Source of the DNA: Sphingopyxis sp. H073
GTDB taxonomy: Bacteria > Pseudomonadota > Alphaproteobacteria > Sphingomonadales > Sphingomonadaceae
Assembly (NCBI RefSeq): GCF_001468395.1
Contig: NZ_LNSG01000004.1
Location: 1 to 64,000 of the forward strand
Reading direction: 5' to 3'
Length of the DNA stretch: 64,000 bases
Numbering within the stretch: position 1 is the stretch's first letter; each line of letters starts with the position of its first letter. The translations under genes and the position numbers were made by a program. Below the pieces are notes generated by a model. It was not told the origin of the DNA. It ran no database searches and worked only from the letters and a program-made list of their open reading frames with translations. Of this stretch, positions 1-7,147 are shown in pieces.

Positions 1-109
1 TGCCTTTGGAATGCTGGAGTCGTCGACGCATAGAGTCGACCCATAAGTGCGCGCAGAGACGCTTAGCGTATATCTGTGCCCGTTCTATGTCCTGACCCCG
101 ACTTGCCAT
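1..109 (-). CDS. possible 5' part of an unidentified gene, cut by the window edge
   Basis: From an ATG at 109 the minus strand stays open for 36 codons to the edge of the window, while the other two minus frames hit stops. The ATG lies one base after the stop of the ferritin-like gene, so the two could be co-transcribed. The peptide (MASRGQDIERAQIYAKR...) matches no family I recognise. It is short enough to be chance. Confidence 0.25.
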   Translation of the reverse strand, partial: MASRGQDIERAQIYAKRLCAHLWVDSMRRRLQHSKG

Positions 110-110
110 A

Positions 111-704
111 TCAGCCGAACAGATACGCAGATTTGGGCATCGCGCCGCCCGCCGCGTTGTTGAGAATGGCCCAGTGAACCGCTTCGTCTGTGCTAAGTTG
201 CGCGAAGAGATGTGCCAGCTTGTGGTCCTGCAACGCAGCGATCTGGCCGACATAGGCGTTCGTCGCGCCCTGTTCGAGGCCGGCAGCAAACTTAATGACA
301 TCGCCTTCTGACTTGAGCGCGCCGATGTTAAGTGCCGAAATATACTCGGCATCGGTCTTGGGTTCGACAGGCTTTGCACCAGCCGTCGCGATCAGCTTGG
401 CAAGTGAATCGCGGTGCCCCTCGTGATGGCCGAGGAAAACCAACGCAACGTCGAGCACGCCTTTGCTGAGCAGCCCGCTTCCGCCGGCAATGCGATACGC
501 AGCGATACCTTCATGTTCAAGTGCAAGAGCACCCTGCATCACGCCGACATCTGAGCTGACGGTATCGCCGCGGCGCGCTATCTTGCGTGGCGCGGCCAGC
601 AACGGTGCGTTAAGGGTGGCGAGCCCAAACCCAGCCGCGGCAATTCCAGCTGAACGGAACAGGGCACGGCGGGACTGGATGGCAACTTCATTTTCATTGG
701 ACAT
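111..704 (-). CDS. Tat-exported ferritin-like domain protein
   Basis: This 197-residue protein begins with a twin-arginine signal (SRRALFR at about residues 11-17, then a hydrophobic stretch), so it is probably exported folded to the periplasm. The rest is a four-helix ferritin-like domain. Acidic and histidine motifs suited to a di-iron centre occur in each helix: LEHEG near residue 62, HHEGH near 92, LEQG near 143 and DEAVHW near 172. Members of this family are poorly characterised; a role in metal or oxidative stress handling is inference. A good ribosome-binding site (AGAGGGAAA) precedes the ATG at 704. It lies downstream of the SnoaL-like gene on the same strand, inside the mobile-element segment. 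Confidence 0.75.
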   Translation of the reverse strand: MSNENEVAIQSRRALFRSAGIAAAGFGLATLNAPLLAAPRKIARRGDTVSSDVGVMQGALALEHEGIAAYRIAGGSGLLSKGVLDVALVFLGHHEGHRDSLAKLIATAGAKPVEPKTDAEYISALNIGALKSEGDVIKFAAGLEQGATNAYVGQIAALQDHKLAHLFAQLSTDEAVHWAILNNAAGGAMPKSAYLFG

Positions 705-791
705 GAGATTTCCCTCTGTTGGAGTAGTAAATTACCCGCCCGCTGTGCGCCGGGATTCAAGTCGAAACGGAGCCAATCGGGTCGCCCGAGA

Positions 792-1148
792 TCAGGCCTG
801 GGTGTAGTATTTTTCTGAGACGATCTTGCCGTCCCGCCAGGTGCGCACGAGCGTTTCGTGCCAGATGATCGGGCTGCCATCATCGGCCGTCATCTTGAAC
901 GTCCATTCGCTCGCCGAGAAATTGTCCCCGACGGCCTGGCCGTGCAACGTCGCGCTTTCGAAGCTCTTCAGGCTCGCGAAAAAGCCTTCAAGATGTGCGC
1001 GCTCTGCAGCCTTCGAAGTGCGGCTTGCGCCATCGGGTTCGATGAATACGCAATTGTCGGCATAGTACTGGTCGATCGACTCAAGGATTCTGCCCTGAGC
1101 GGTGAGCGCGTTTGATGCGCTTTCGGCAGCTTCTATTGGATTGGTCAT
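792..1148 (-). CDS. SnoaL-like / NTF2-fold protein
   Basis: A 118-residue protein with the length and pattern of the SnoaL/NTF2 cone fold: an N-terminal helix (IDQYYADNCVFIEP), then alternating strands ending in WHETLVRTWRDGKIVSEKYY. Such proteins are small-molecule binding enzymes or accessory proteins, and the substrate cannot be read from sequence. A Shine-Dalgarno sequence (AAGGA) sits before the ATG at 1148. It lies between a decayed AhpD-like gene and a ferritin-like gene on the same strand. A perfect hairpin separates it from the former, so it may start its own transcript. Confidence 0.7.
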   Translation of the reverse strand: MTNPIEAAESASNALTAQGRILESIDQYYADNCVFIEPDGASRTSKAAERAHLEGFFASLKSFESATLHGQAVGDNFSASEWTFKMTADDGSPIIWHETLVRTWRDGKIVSEKYYTQA

Positions 1149-1188
1149 TGGCTTTTCCTTCGGATTGAATGTGATTGAAGACTGAGTT

Positions 1189-1220
1189 GGGCCGGTTCGC
1201 TGGGGGCGGCGAACCGGCCC
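1189..1220 (-). terminator. perfect 12-bp hairpin after the AhpD-like pseudogene
   Basis: Positions 1189-1200 (GGGCCGGTTCGC) pair perfectly with 1209-1220 (GCGAACCGGCCC) around an 8-base loop. The hairpin begins 12 bases after the stop of the pseudogene read on the minus strand. No T-run follows on either strand, so it is not a textbook intrinsic terminator. It could end transcription with Rho, protect an mRNA end, or be a protein-binding site. Confidence 0.45.
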
Positions 1221-1231
1221 GTTCGGGTCGC

Positions 1232-1782
1232 CTAAACAAACAAGGCGCTCCGCGAACGCATCAGCGGGAGATCATTTTCGGTCCCCGCGATATGGTTGAA
1301 GTAGTTCGTGAAAATGCTGAGTGTGATGTTCGCGACAGTCTCGACACCGGCCTCATGATCGAAACCGGCGTGGTGAGCGTTGCGAGTTGAGCTGCCGTTG
1401 TCTGGCCACGTAGGCGAACGACTTCGCATGTGACGCCCGACAGAGCGGCGGTCTTGGGATATGACGATCTGCCAATCAAATTCCTGGCCATTTCGTCGGA
1501 CGAAAGACCTGCTCCCTTGCCGCATCCCGTATGCACCGAAGCGCAATAATCGCACACATTGGCACCGGCGACAGCGAGCGCAATCTGCTTGCGGTTCACA
1601 TTTGACAGGCTTCCTGCGGCGAGTGCCCCGGCAACTCCAGGACAACCACTGCGCCCGGCCGGTGATTGCGCCATGGTGGCAAAAATTTTTGGCAAGCCGC
1701 CCATCTGCTTCTTCACCGCATACAGCAGGTCTTGGGTTTTCGACGGCGCAGACGCGGCATCAGTCTGGGGAATGGTCTCCAC
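1232..1782 (-). pseudogene. frameshifted carboxymuconolactone decarboxylase / AhpD-like gene
   Basis: One minus-strand frame encodes the N-terminal two thirds of an AhpD-like protein, with the CxxC...H active-site motif intact (CDYCASVH) and GKGAGLSSDEMARNLIG after it. Near 1370-1380 the reading frame is lost. The expected C-terminal part (AGFDHEAGVETVANI, then FTNYFNHIAGTE) continues in another frame to a stop at 1232. Other family-conserved positions are also eroded, for example SPAGRSGCPG where family members usually read SPAVLEGYLG. The likely start is GTG at 1782 behind GGAG; the frame is open to an ATG at 1863. Divergent to an AraC regulator, a common partner of this family. The frame change could be a sequencing error, but the extra substitutions favour real decay. 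Confidence 0.75.
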
Positions 1783-1968
1783 TACAAATCTCCGGGGCGG
1801 TTCCTGGCGAAGGGTTAGCAGTTCCGTCGATGCTTGGTTGCGCTTCGGTGGGAGGTAACGCAATGCCGTGGCGCGATTTTACGATTTCTGGTCAATTCAT
1901 TGGGATGACCTGCAACGTTTCACGAATAGTCTTGCGGATTTAGCGGACGCCGGTGCTATGCAACCAGC

Positions 1969-2904
1969 ATGACCGATGTACTCAGCGACGTGCTCGACAC
2001 AGTAGCACTGAAAGCCGCAATTTACTTTCGCACCGATTTTTACCCGGCGTTTAGTATCGCCGTCCCTAGCTACAGGCGTGCAGCGCGCTTTCACCTGGTG
2101 GTACAAGGGACGTGCTACGTCACCCTCGCCGATGGGACGCGCACAAAGTTGCGAGCTGGCGATCTTGCCCTTGTTCCCGGCGGCGCTGGCCATTTGCTGT
2201 CGAGCAGCGAAACCGTTGAAGGGCAACCGCTTGGCGATGTCATACAGCAAGCAGGCTTCACGGGCTCGGGGCCGTTCATCGTCGGGAGCGGCGAAGCCGG
2301 CGAATCCTGCCAAATGGTATGCGGCCATTTCTCCTTTGCCGATGGTGCAGACCACCCGTTGCTGCGTTCGATACCGGACTTGTTGCATGTTACCGCAGCG
2401 GACCGTGCATCACGGCCCATGCTTGACGACGTTCTGCGCCTGCTTGTGCGCCGCATGTTTGAGGGCGAACCGGGAGCCACAGCCAGCGTCAGCCGCCTGT
2501 CCGAGGTGCTGTTCATCGAGGCGATACACGCCGGCATCGCGCAGGCGCCCGAAATCAGCCGTTTGATGTCCGCTGTCTACGATCCTCAGATCGGCAAAGC
2601 ACTCAGCCTTATTCACGGTGATGTCGCCCATGGATGGACTGTCGAAAGCCTAGCGGCGGCCGTGGGGATGTCGCGCAGCCGCTTTGCCGAGCGCTTTCGC
2701 GAGCTGGTTGGCAGTGGCCCGATGGCCTATATAGTGGACTGGAGGCTTCAGCGTGCGCTCAACCTACTCGCGGAAAGCAATGTCCCGATAAAGACGGTTG
2801 CCAATCGCGTTGGCTATCGCTCGGCTGCCGCTTTCACGCGCGCGTTTTCAGAGCGCTTCGGCTGTTCGCCCAAAGAGCGAAGGATGAGCAGCAACGCAGC
2901 GTAG
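1969..2904 (+). CDS. AraC-family transcriptional regulator with cupin sensor domain
   Basis: The 311-residue protein has an N-terminal cupin-type ligand domain (about residues 15-190, with FHLVVQGTCYVTLADG and LRAGDLALVPGGAGH). A C-terminal double helix-turn-helix follows (about 205-305): SLAAAVGMSRSRFAERFRELVG is the first motif, and IKTVANRVGYRSAAAFTRAF with a final GCSPKE is the second. This layout is typical of AraC regulators sitting next to small oxidoreductases or AhpD-like genes. It is divergent from the AhpD-like pseudogene, with a 186-bp gap that presumably holds its target promoter. Loss of the pseudogene may leave it without its original target. Confidence 0.88.
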   Translation: MTDVLSDVLDTVALKAAIYFRTDFYPAFSIAVPSYRRAARFHLVVQGTCYVTLADGTRTKLRAGDLALVPGGAGHLLSSSETVEGQPLGDVIQQAGFTGSGPFIVGSGEAGESCQMVCGHFSFADGADHPLLRSIPDLLHVTAADRASRPMLDDVLRLLVRRMFEGEPGATASVSRLSEVLFIEAIHAGIAQAPEISRLMSAVYDPQIGKALSLIHGDVAHGWTVESLAAAVGMSRSRFAERFRELVGSGPMAYIVDWRLQRALNLLAESNVPIKTVANRVGYRSAAAFTRAFSERFGCSPKERRMSSNAA

Positions 2905-3113
2905 AAGTGGCGAAGCCATCGCGGTCGACCGCATAAACTAATTCTTGCTTTTGCTTTATCAACTCGTCGAGCCTGTTCATGACTTTTAGAATATTGATGT
3001 ATTTTCCCGAATTCAAACTATTGATAGGCGATCTAATCAGCCGGTGACGAAAGATACGGCAAATGCTGTATCTGAGCAATAGGGTGGTGCATGGGCGTCA
3101 GACCTGAATACGC

Positions 3114-3644
3114 CTAGGGTCCCGCATCCTCGAGCAATTCCAGTCGCCGCGTGAAGTTATCAGGCTCCCCGTCATGCAACTCGAGAAAGCGATTGGCCTC
3201 TTTGACAATCCGCGCCACTACCACCGCTTCGCGGTCGATTTTTGCCTGGGCGTGGAGCCACTCGGTGACTTCCAGCCAATCCCAGAGAGGACTGTTGGAG
3301 GTGACGCGCGCAACCGGATTGGGGAAGCCCGAGCCACGTTCCGCCTTGGTGTAAAGCGAGATCGCCTGACGGGTGAGGCCGGAACGCTCGGCAATGTCAC
3401 TGAGGTTCACCAGATAATCCGGCTCGACCCGTTCGATCTTGGCACCCGTTTTGAGCATATCCCTATAAGCGGTTACAACAGCTTTGGAAAATGACACAGC
3501 TTCACGGGCGAACTCGGCGATAATCACGCCCTTCTGGAACGAAAGAGTCGCGTCGTCGCAACCGGCCTCGAAGAAGCGGTCTTCGTAGCCGTCCGCCTCG
3601 GGATCGAGGCCGGAGGCGACAATCGTGAACTCATGCGTCTTCAT
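3114..3644 (-). CDS. HTH-containing protein, possible antitoxin-like partner
   Basis: A 176-residue protein from the ATG at 3644. The N-terminal half (EFTIVASGLDPEADGYEDRFFEAGCDDATLSF...) looks like a small alpha/beta domain. The middle contains a helix-turn-helix (LSDIAERSGLTRQAISLYTKAERG, about residues 92-115), followed by PVARVTSNSPLWDWLEVTEWL. The start lies five bases after the stop of the 77-residue gene, so the two are a transcriptional unit. The frame runs further upstream, but that stretch overlaps the neighbour and is not convincing. By arrangement and size the pair resembles a toxin-antitoxin module whose second gene is the DNA-binding antitoxin. That is inference, with no family name assigned. 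Confidence 0.65.
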   Translation of the reverse strand: MKTHEFTIVASGLDPEADGYEDRFFEAGCDDATLSFQKGVIIAEFAREAVSFSKAVVTAYRDMLKTGAKIERVEPDYLVNLSDIAERSGLTRQAISLYTKAERGSGFPNPVARVTSNSPLWDWLEVTEWLHAQAKIDREAVVVARIVKEANRFLELHDGEPDNFTRRLELLEDAGP

Positions 3645-3649
3645 CTCAC

Positions 3650-3883
3650 TCACTCCGCTTGCCCGTGCGGGCACCGCGCCACATCCCGTCGTATAGCCTT
3701 GGCATGGTTCTCCGCATTGCGCGGCGTGCTCCACACCGAGACCATGCAACCGTCCGGGTCAGCCCAAGCGCAGTAGAGCCGCCCCCAGGCGTGGCCACTG
3801 ATCGGAACGACCCGCCAGCCCAGCGTTTCCGCATGGGCAACAGCCGCTTCAATCTCCTTGTTCGGATGGCGTGGCCTAGCCAT
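3650..3883 (-). CDS. small HicA-like protein, possible toxin-like partner
   Basis: A 77-residue basic protein: an N-terminal helix (NKEIEAAVAHAETLGW), then strands (RVVPISGHAWGRLYCAW, CMVSVWSTPRN) and a final helix (AENHAKAIRRDVARC). The order helix-strand-strand-helix and a histidine within the strand region recall the double-stranded RNA-binding fold of HicA toxins, but the similarity is only at pattern level. It is the first gene of a two-gene unit with a helix-turn-helix protein and lies close to the integrase, as accessory modules often do. A toxin role is inference. Confidence 0.6.
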   Translation of the reverse strand: MARPRHPNKEIEAAVAHAETLGWRVVPISGHAWGRLYCAWADPDGCMVSVWSTPRNAENHAKAIRRDVARCPHGQAE

Positions 3884-4036
3884 TCAACCGACTTCCTTAT
3901 CGTCTAACTGTTGACAAATGTCAACGGTATTTGCGGTACCGCTTTGGTTGCACTGCCGTGCTGCTGCGCTACGTTCGTCACGGGCCGAGAGGCGAAGCAA
4001 GCCATGCTCTGGAATCAGACCCTGCGTCTCATTGGC

Positions 4037-5263
4037 CTATGTCGACAGGAGGGACCGCAACTTCGCGTCCCAAGCATCGAGAGCGGTGCGCTTCTCATCG
4101 TCATATCTGTAGCGGTTGTAGATCCCCGCGACCCCTGCCCTTGTTCCGCTGATATGGTTGAGCACGCTTTCTGTCACCTCGACGGGGACTCTCAACGACT
4201 GGAGATGGGTTGCGCCGGTTCGGCGGATATCGTGCAGCCGCCAGTTTGGAACCTCCACCTCTGCTGGGTCACCGCCCTCCTCGACCTGCTTCGCCTTCAG
4301 ATATGCAATCATGTCCTTATGGAGCGCCGCCCTTCCCTTAAAGAATCCCGAGACGGGGGTCGTGCCAGTGGTCGTGAACACGAGGCCCTTGCGCTTCGGG
4401 CCAAGCAGCTGCAGCTCTGCCAAAGCGAGGCTTGTCAGCGGTATGACATGTTCCTGGTCATTCTTGGCCCGATCGGCCGGCAAGGTCCATCGGCGCGCAT
4501 CGATGTCGATTTCGGACCAGTCCATCTCTGCAACTTCCTGACGCCGTTGCATCGTCAGAATCAGCATCCGGACAAAGGGTCCCCAAGGCCATCCCGAATT
4601 CTCGGTCGCCCTCCACAGGGCGACAATCTCTTCGTCACTGAGCACCCGACGGCGCGACGGGACGGCCTTTGGAGCTTTCATCCCGGCCAGCGGCGAGACA
4701 TCGATATCCTGCCGGTCGGTTGCCCAGTTGAAGAACTTGCGCAGGAGCGAGTGGATCTCTTTGCGCCTCGCCGGGCGATCGGAATACTCGTCCAGTACCT
4801 TCACGATATCGGCGCGGGTGATCTCATGGACAGGTCGGTTGCCCCAGCGTGGAATAAAAACATTGTTGATCGTGCATTGCGCCGAGCCCCACGTCCCCCG
4901 CCAGTTTGGCTTGAGATAGAGCTCCACGAACCTCTCGCTGTAGGTCCGAAAGTTCAACGTCTCTTTTTTCCGCTTTGCTTCACGCTTGGCTTCGACCGGA
5001 TCGATCCCTTGATAGACCTGGACCAGCAGCCGCTCGGCTTCCTTGCGCGCAGTGGCAGGCGTCCATGGACTGCCGACAGGCCCGATGGTCTTGCGGCGGG
5101 CTGGCCCGCCATCGACCCGATACTGGAACACAAAGGACTGTGCTCCTCTTGGCGTGATGCGAAGTCCGAAGCCCTTCAGCCGGGGGTCCCACACGTAAAT
5201 GTCGCGGTGCGGGTCCGGTTTGACTGACTGGATTGTTCGCAGTGTGATTGACTGATTCGGCAT
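4037..5263 (-). CDS. int: tyrosine-type site-specific integrase (P4-like)
   Basis: A full-length phage-type tyrosine recombinase of about 408 residues. The N-terminal DUF4102-like domain (DPRLKGFGLRITPRGAQSFVFQYR) precedes a SAM-like core-binding domain and the catalytic domain. The catalytic residues are visible in order: Arg in TMQRRQEV, Lys in DRAKNDQ, His and Arg in RLHDIRR, His in VLNHISG and the nucleophile Tyr in AGIYNRY. It inserts and excises DNA at a tRNA gene. Its start faces a 3' tRNA-Lys fragment at 5422-5466. The ATG at 5263 follows GGACGAG and is preferred; a GTG at 5281 is possible. Repeats in its upstream region may be arm-type binding sites. Confidence 0.92.
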   Translation of the reverse strand: MPNQSITLRTIQSVKPDPHRDIYVWDPRLKGFGLRITPRGAQSFVFQYRVDGGPARRKTIGPVGSPWTPATARKEAERLLVQVYQGIDPVEAKREAKRKKETLNFRTYSERFVELYLKPNWRGTWGSAQCTINNVFIPRWGNRPVHEITRADIVKVLDEYSDRPARRKEIHSLLRKFFNWATDRQDIDVSPLAGMKAPKAVPSRRRVLSDEEIVALWRATENSGWPWGPFVRMLILTMQRRQEVAEMDWSEIDIDARRWTLPADRAKNDQEHVIPLTSLALAELQLLGPKRKGLVFTTTGTTPVSGFFKGRAALHKDMIAYLKAKQVEEGGDPAEVEVPNWRLHDIRRTGATHLQSLRVPVEVTESVLNHISGTRAGVAGIYNRYRYDDEKRTALDAWDAKLRSLLST

Positions 5264-5277
5264 GATCTGGCGCTCGT

Positions 5278-5387
5278 CCACGTAATCGCCACGTAATCAG
5301 ATGTCGGGATTACGCTGGCGTAGCGAAGGGTAATCCACGGCGGATTTATTCCAACCGTTTCAAGCCTTTGAGCGTAGTCTGGCGTAG
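5278..5387. repeat. short repeats between integrase start and attachment site
   Basis: CCACGTAATC occurs at 5278-5287 and again at 5289-5298, 11 bp apart, which is about one helical turn. Its core in inverted form (GATTACG) is at 5308-5314. CTGGCGTAG occurs at 5315-5323 and 5379-5387. They lie between the integrase gene and the tRNA fragment, where tyrosine integrases have arm-type sites, and may also serve to regulate the integrase. The role is inferred from position and spacing. Confidence 0.5.
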
Positions 5388-5421
5388 TATTGGAAAGGAA
5401 CGAAAAGGGCACAAAGCTCCG

Positions 5422-5466
5422 CTCTTAATCAGCGGGTCCTAGGTTCGAGCCCTAGTGCGTCCACCA
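5422..5466 (+). other. 3' fragment of tRNA-Lys(CTT): integration attachment site
   Basis: These 45 bases match the 3' part of a tRNA-Lys. They hold an anticodon loop CTCTTAA (anticodon CTT), the following stem strand TCAGC, a T-arm with stem CTAGG/CCTAG around TTCGAGC, the acceptor strand TGCGTCC, discriminator A and CCA. No matching 5' half (acceptor strand GGACGCA, D-arm) lies upstream, so this is a fragment and not a gene. A partial tRNA 3' end beside an integrase is the usual mark left by integration. Given its orientation, the element lies to the left and the intact tRNA-Lys should be beyond the left edge. Confidence 0.85.
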
Positions 5467-5807
5467 TTTTTCAATAACTTGATCGTTGGCTTAGATTGAC
5501 GCCGGCCAAGAGCTTGAGCCTCGGCGGCTCCGAACTGTGACCATTTTTGTGCCCTCCCCGCGAAACCGCGAATGAAGGGCTTCTTCTGCTGCCCTCCATC
5601 CCTGACGACCGGAACGGCGGCGACGCATTCGTGGCGCGGCGGCTTGGCAGCGGCCGCTCGTTGCCGGCTATCGCATCCCTATCCAGCATGGATGCGCCCC
5701 GCCTTCACGGCCCGACGGATCGTGACGGCGGGGGCACGGTGGCGCAATTCGCCGCGGCAAGGTTGGAAGGCCGTACCCCCTCCCCGCCCCCTCCCGCGAC
5801 ATCGTGG
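5467..5807. other. 341-bp gap without a convincing gene
   Basis: This is chromosomal DNA to the right of the attachment site, before the end of the acyl-CoA dehydrogenase gene. Open frames cross it but continue antisense into that gene and look like by-products of high GC. I see no RNA gene, clear promoter or terminator in it. Confidence 0.4.
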
Positions 5808-7052
5808 TCAGTGCCGGCCGAGTTCGTCGCGGCCGACGACCATGTAATGGACCTCGTCGGGACCGTCGGCGAAGCGCAGATGACGCACATCGGCATAGAG
5901 CTCGGCAAGCGGGGTCCAGTGCGAGATGCCCGTCGCGCCGTGGATCTGGATCGCCTGGTCGATGATCTGGCAGGCGCGCTCGGGGATCATCGCCTTCGCC
6001 ATGCTCACCCAGACCCGCGCCTCGCGGTTGCCGAGCAGGTCCATCGCCTTGGCGGCCTTGAGCACGATCAGGCGCATCGCTTCGATATCGCAGCGCGCTC
6101 GCGCGATGACTTCCAGATTCTTGCCGAGCTGCGACAGCGGCCTGCCGAAGGCAGTGCGCGAGTTGCCGCGCTTTACCATCAGGTCGAGCGCGACCTCGGC
6201 CTTGCCGATGGTACGCATGCAGTGATGGATACGGCCCGGCCCCAAGCGCATCTGCGAAATCTCGAACCCCCGGCCCTCGCCGAGCAGAATATTCTCGCGC
6301 GGCACGCGGACATTGTCGAACCGCATGTGCATATGTCCCTGCGGCGCATGGTCGGCGCCGAACACGCGCATCGGGCCGAGCACCTGCACGCCCGGCGTGT
6401 CCATCGGCACCAGGATCTGCGAATGCTGACCCTTGCGTGATGCTTCGGGGTTGGTCTTGAGCATGCAGATCAGGATCTTGCAGCGCGGATCGCCGGCGCC
6501 GCTGATGAAATATTTCTCGCCGTTGATCACCCATTCGTCGCCGTCGAGTACCGCACTCGTTTCCAGATTGCTGGCATCCGACGAGGCGACGCCGGGTTCG
6601 GTCATGACATAGGCCGACCGGATTTCACCATTGAGCAGCGGCTTAAGCCAACGCTCCTTCTGCGCGGGAGTACCGACCATTTCGAGAACTTCCATATTGC
6701 CGGTGTCGGGCGCCGAGCAGTTCAGCGATTCCGATGCGAGCGGCGACTTGCCGAGTTCGGCCGCGATATAGGCATAGTCGAGGTTGCTGAGCGGCGTTCC
6801 CGTGTCGCCGTGCGGGAGGAAGAAGTTCCAGAGGCCCGCGGCCTTTGCCTTGTTCTTCGCCTCTTCGAGCAGTTCGAGCTGGCCCGGCGCCCAGCTCCAG
6901 CGATCAGCGCGATTCTCGCCCAATCGGAAGAATTCTTCGGTAATCGGGTCGACGTTTTCTGCGATATGACGTTTCACAGCGTCGAAGAGCGGCTGAGCAT
7001 CCTTCGACATACGCAGGTCGTTAAGTTCCGCTTGAAGTTCGATTTCGGTCAT
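5808..7052 (-). CDS. acyl-CoA dehydrogenase family protein (ACAD10/11-like)
   Basis: The 414-residue flavoenzyme shows the family layout. An N-terminal helical domain is followed by the beta domain with FAD/substrate motifs (YVMTEPGVASSDASNLET about residue 150, GDEWVINGEKYFISGAG) and a C-terminal four-helix domain (RTAFGRPLSQLGKNLE, QIIDQAIQIHGATGISHWTPLA). The sequence NFFLPHGDTGTPLSNLDYAYIAAELGKS is characteristic of the long-chain ACAD10/11-like branch. It would catalyse alpha-beta dehydrogenation of an acyl-CoA. It follows the LysR gene on the same strand, with a 17-bp palindrome between them that could be the regulator's operator. Confidence 0.9.
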   Translation of the reverse strand: MTEIELQAELNDLRMSKDAQPLFDAVKRHIAENVDPITEEFFRLGENRADRWSWAPGQLELLEEAKNKAKAAGLWNFFLPHGDTGTPLSNLDYAYIAAELGKSPLASESLNCSAPDTGNMEVLEMVGTPAQKERWLKPLLNGEIRSAYVMTEPGVASSDASNLETSAVLDGDEWVINGEKYFISGAGDPRCKILICMLKTNPEASRKGQHSQILVPMDTPGVQVLGPMRVFGADHAPQGHMHMRFDNVRVPRENILLGEGRGFEISQMRLGPGRIHHCMRTIGKAEVALDLMVKRGNSRTAFGRPLSQLGKNLEVIARARCDIEAMRLIVLKAAKAMDLLGNREARVWVSMAKAMIPERACQIIDQAIQIHGATGISHWTPLAELYADVRHLRFADGPDEVHYMVVGRDELGRH

Positions 7053-7129
7053 GGACGGCTCTCCGCTGAAGCTGGCGCGATGCTAGTCGCGCTCAACCAT
7101 CGATCAAAATGATAGGTCGGAATATATGG

Positions 7130-7146
7130 TATTCGTCTGACGAATA
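7130..7146. promoter_or_regulatory. 17-bp perfect palindrome upstream of the acyl-CoA dehydrogenase
   Basis: TATTCGTCTGACGAATA is two perfect 8-base arms around one base. It contains a T-N11-A core, the usual form of a LysR-type box. It sits one base after the end of the LysR gene and about 78 bp upstream of the acyl-CoA dehydrogenase start, so it is best placed as an operator for that gene. There is no T-run, which argues against a terminator. Confidence 0.55.
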
Positions 7147-7147
7147 G

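Noticed and set aside
5380-5466. complete tRNA gene
   Set aside because: Only the 3' part from the anticodon loop is present; no acceptor strand GGACGCA or D-arm is found upstream.
5547-6440. 297-codon plus-strand open frame after the attachment site
   Set aside because: Most of it is antisense to the acyl-CoA dehydrogenase, and its remaining part in the gap has no motif or ribosome-binding site.
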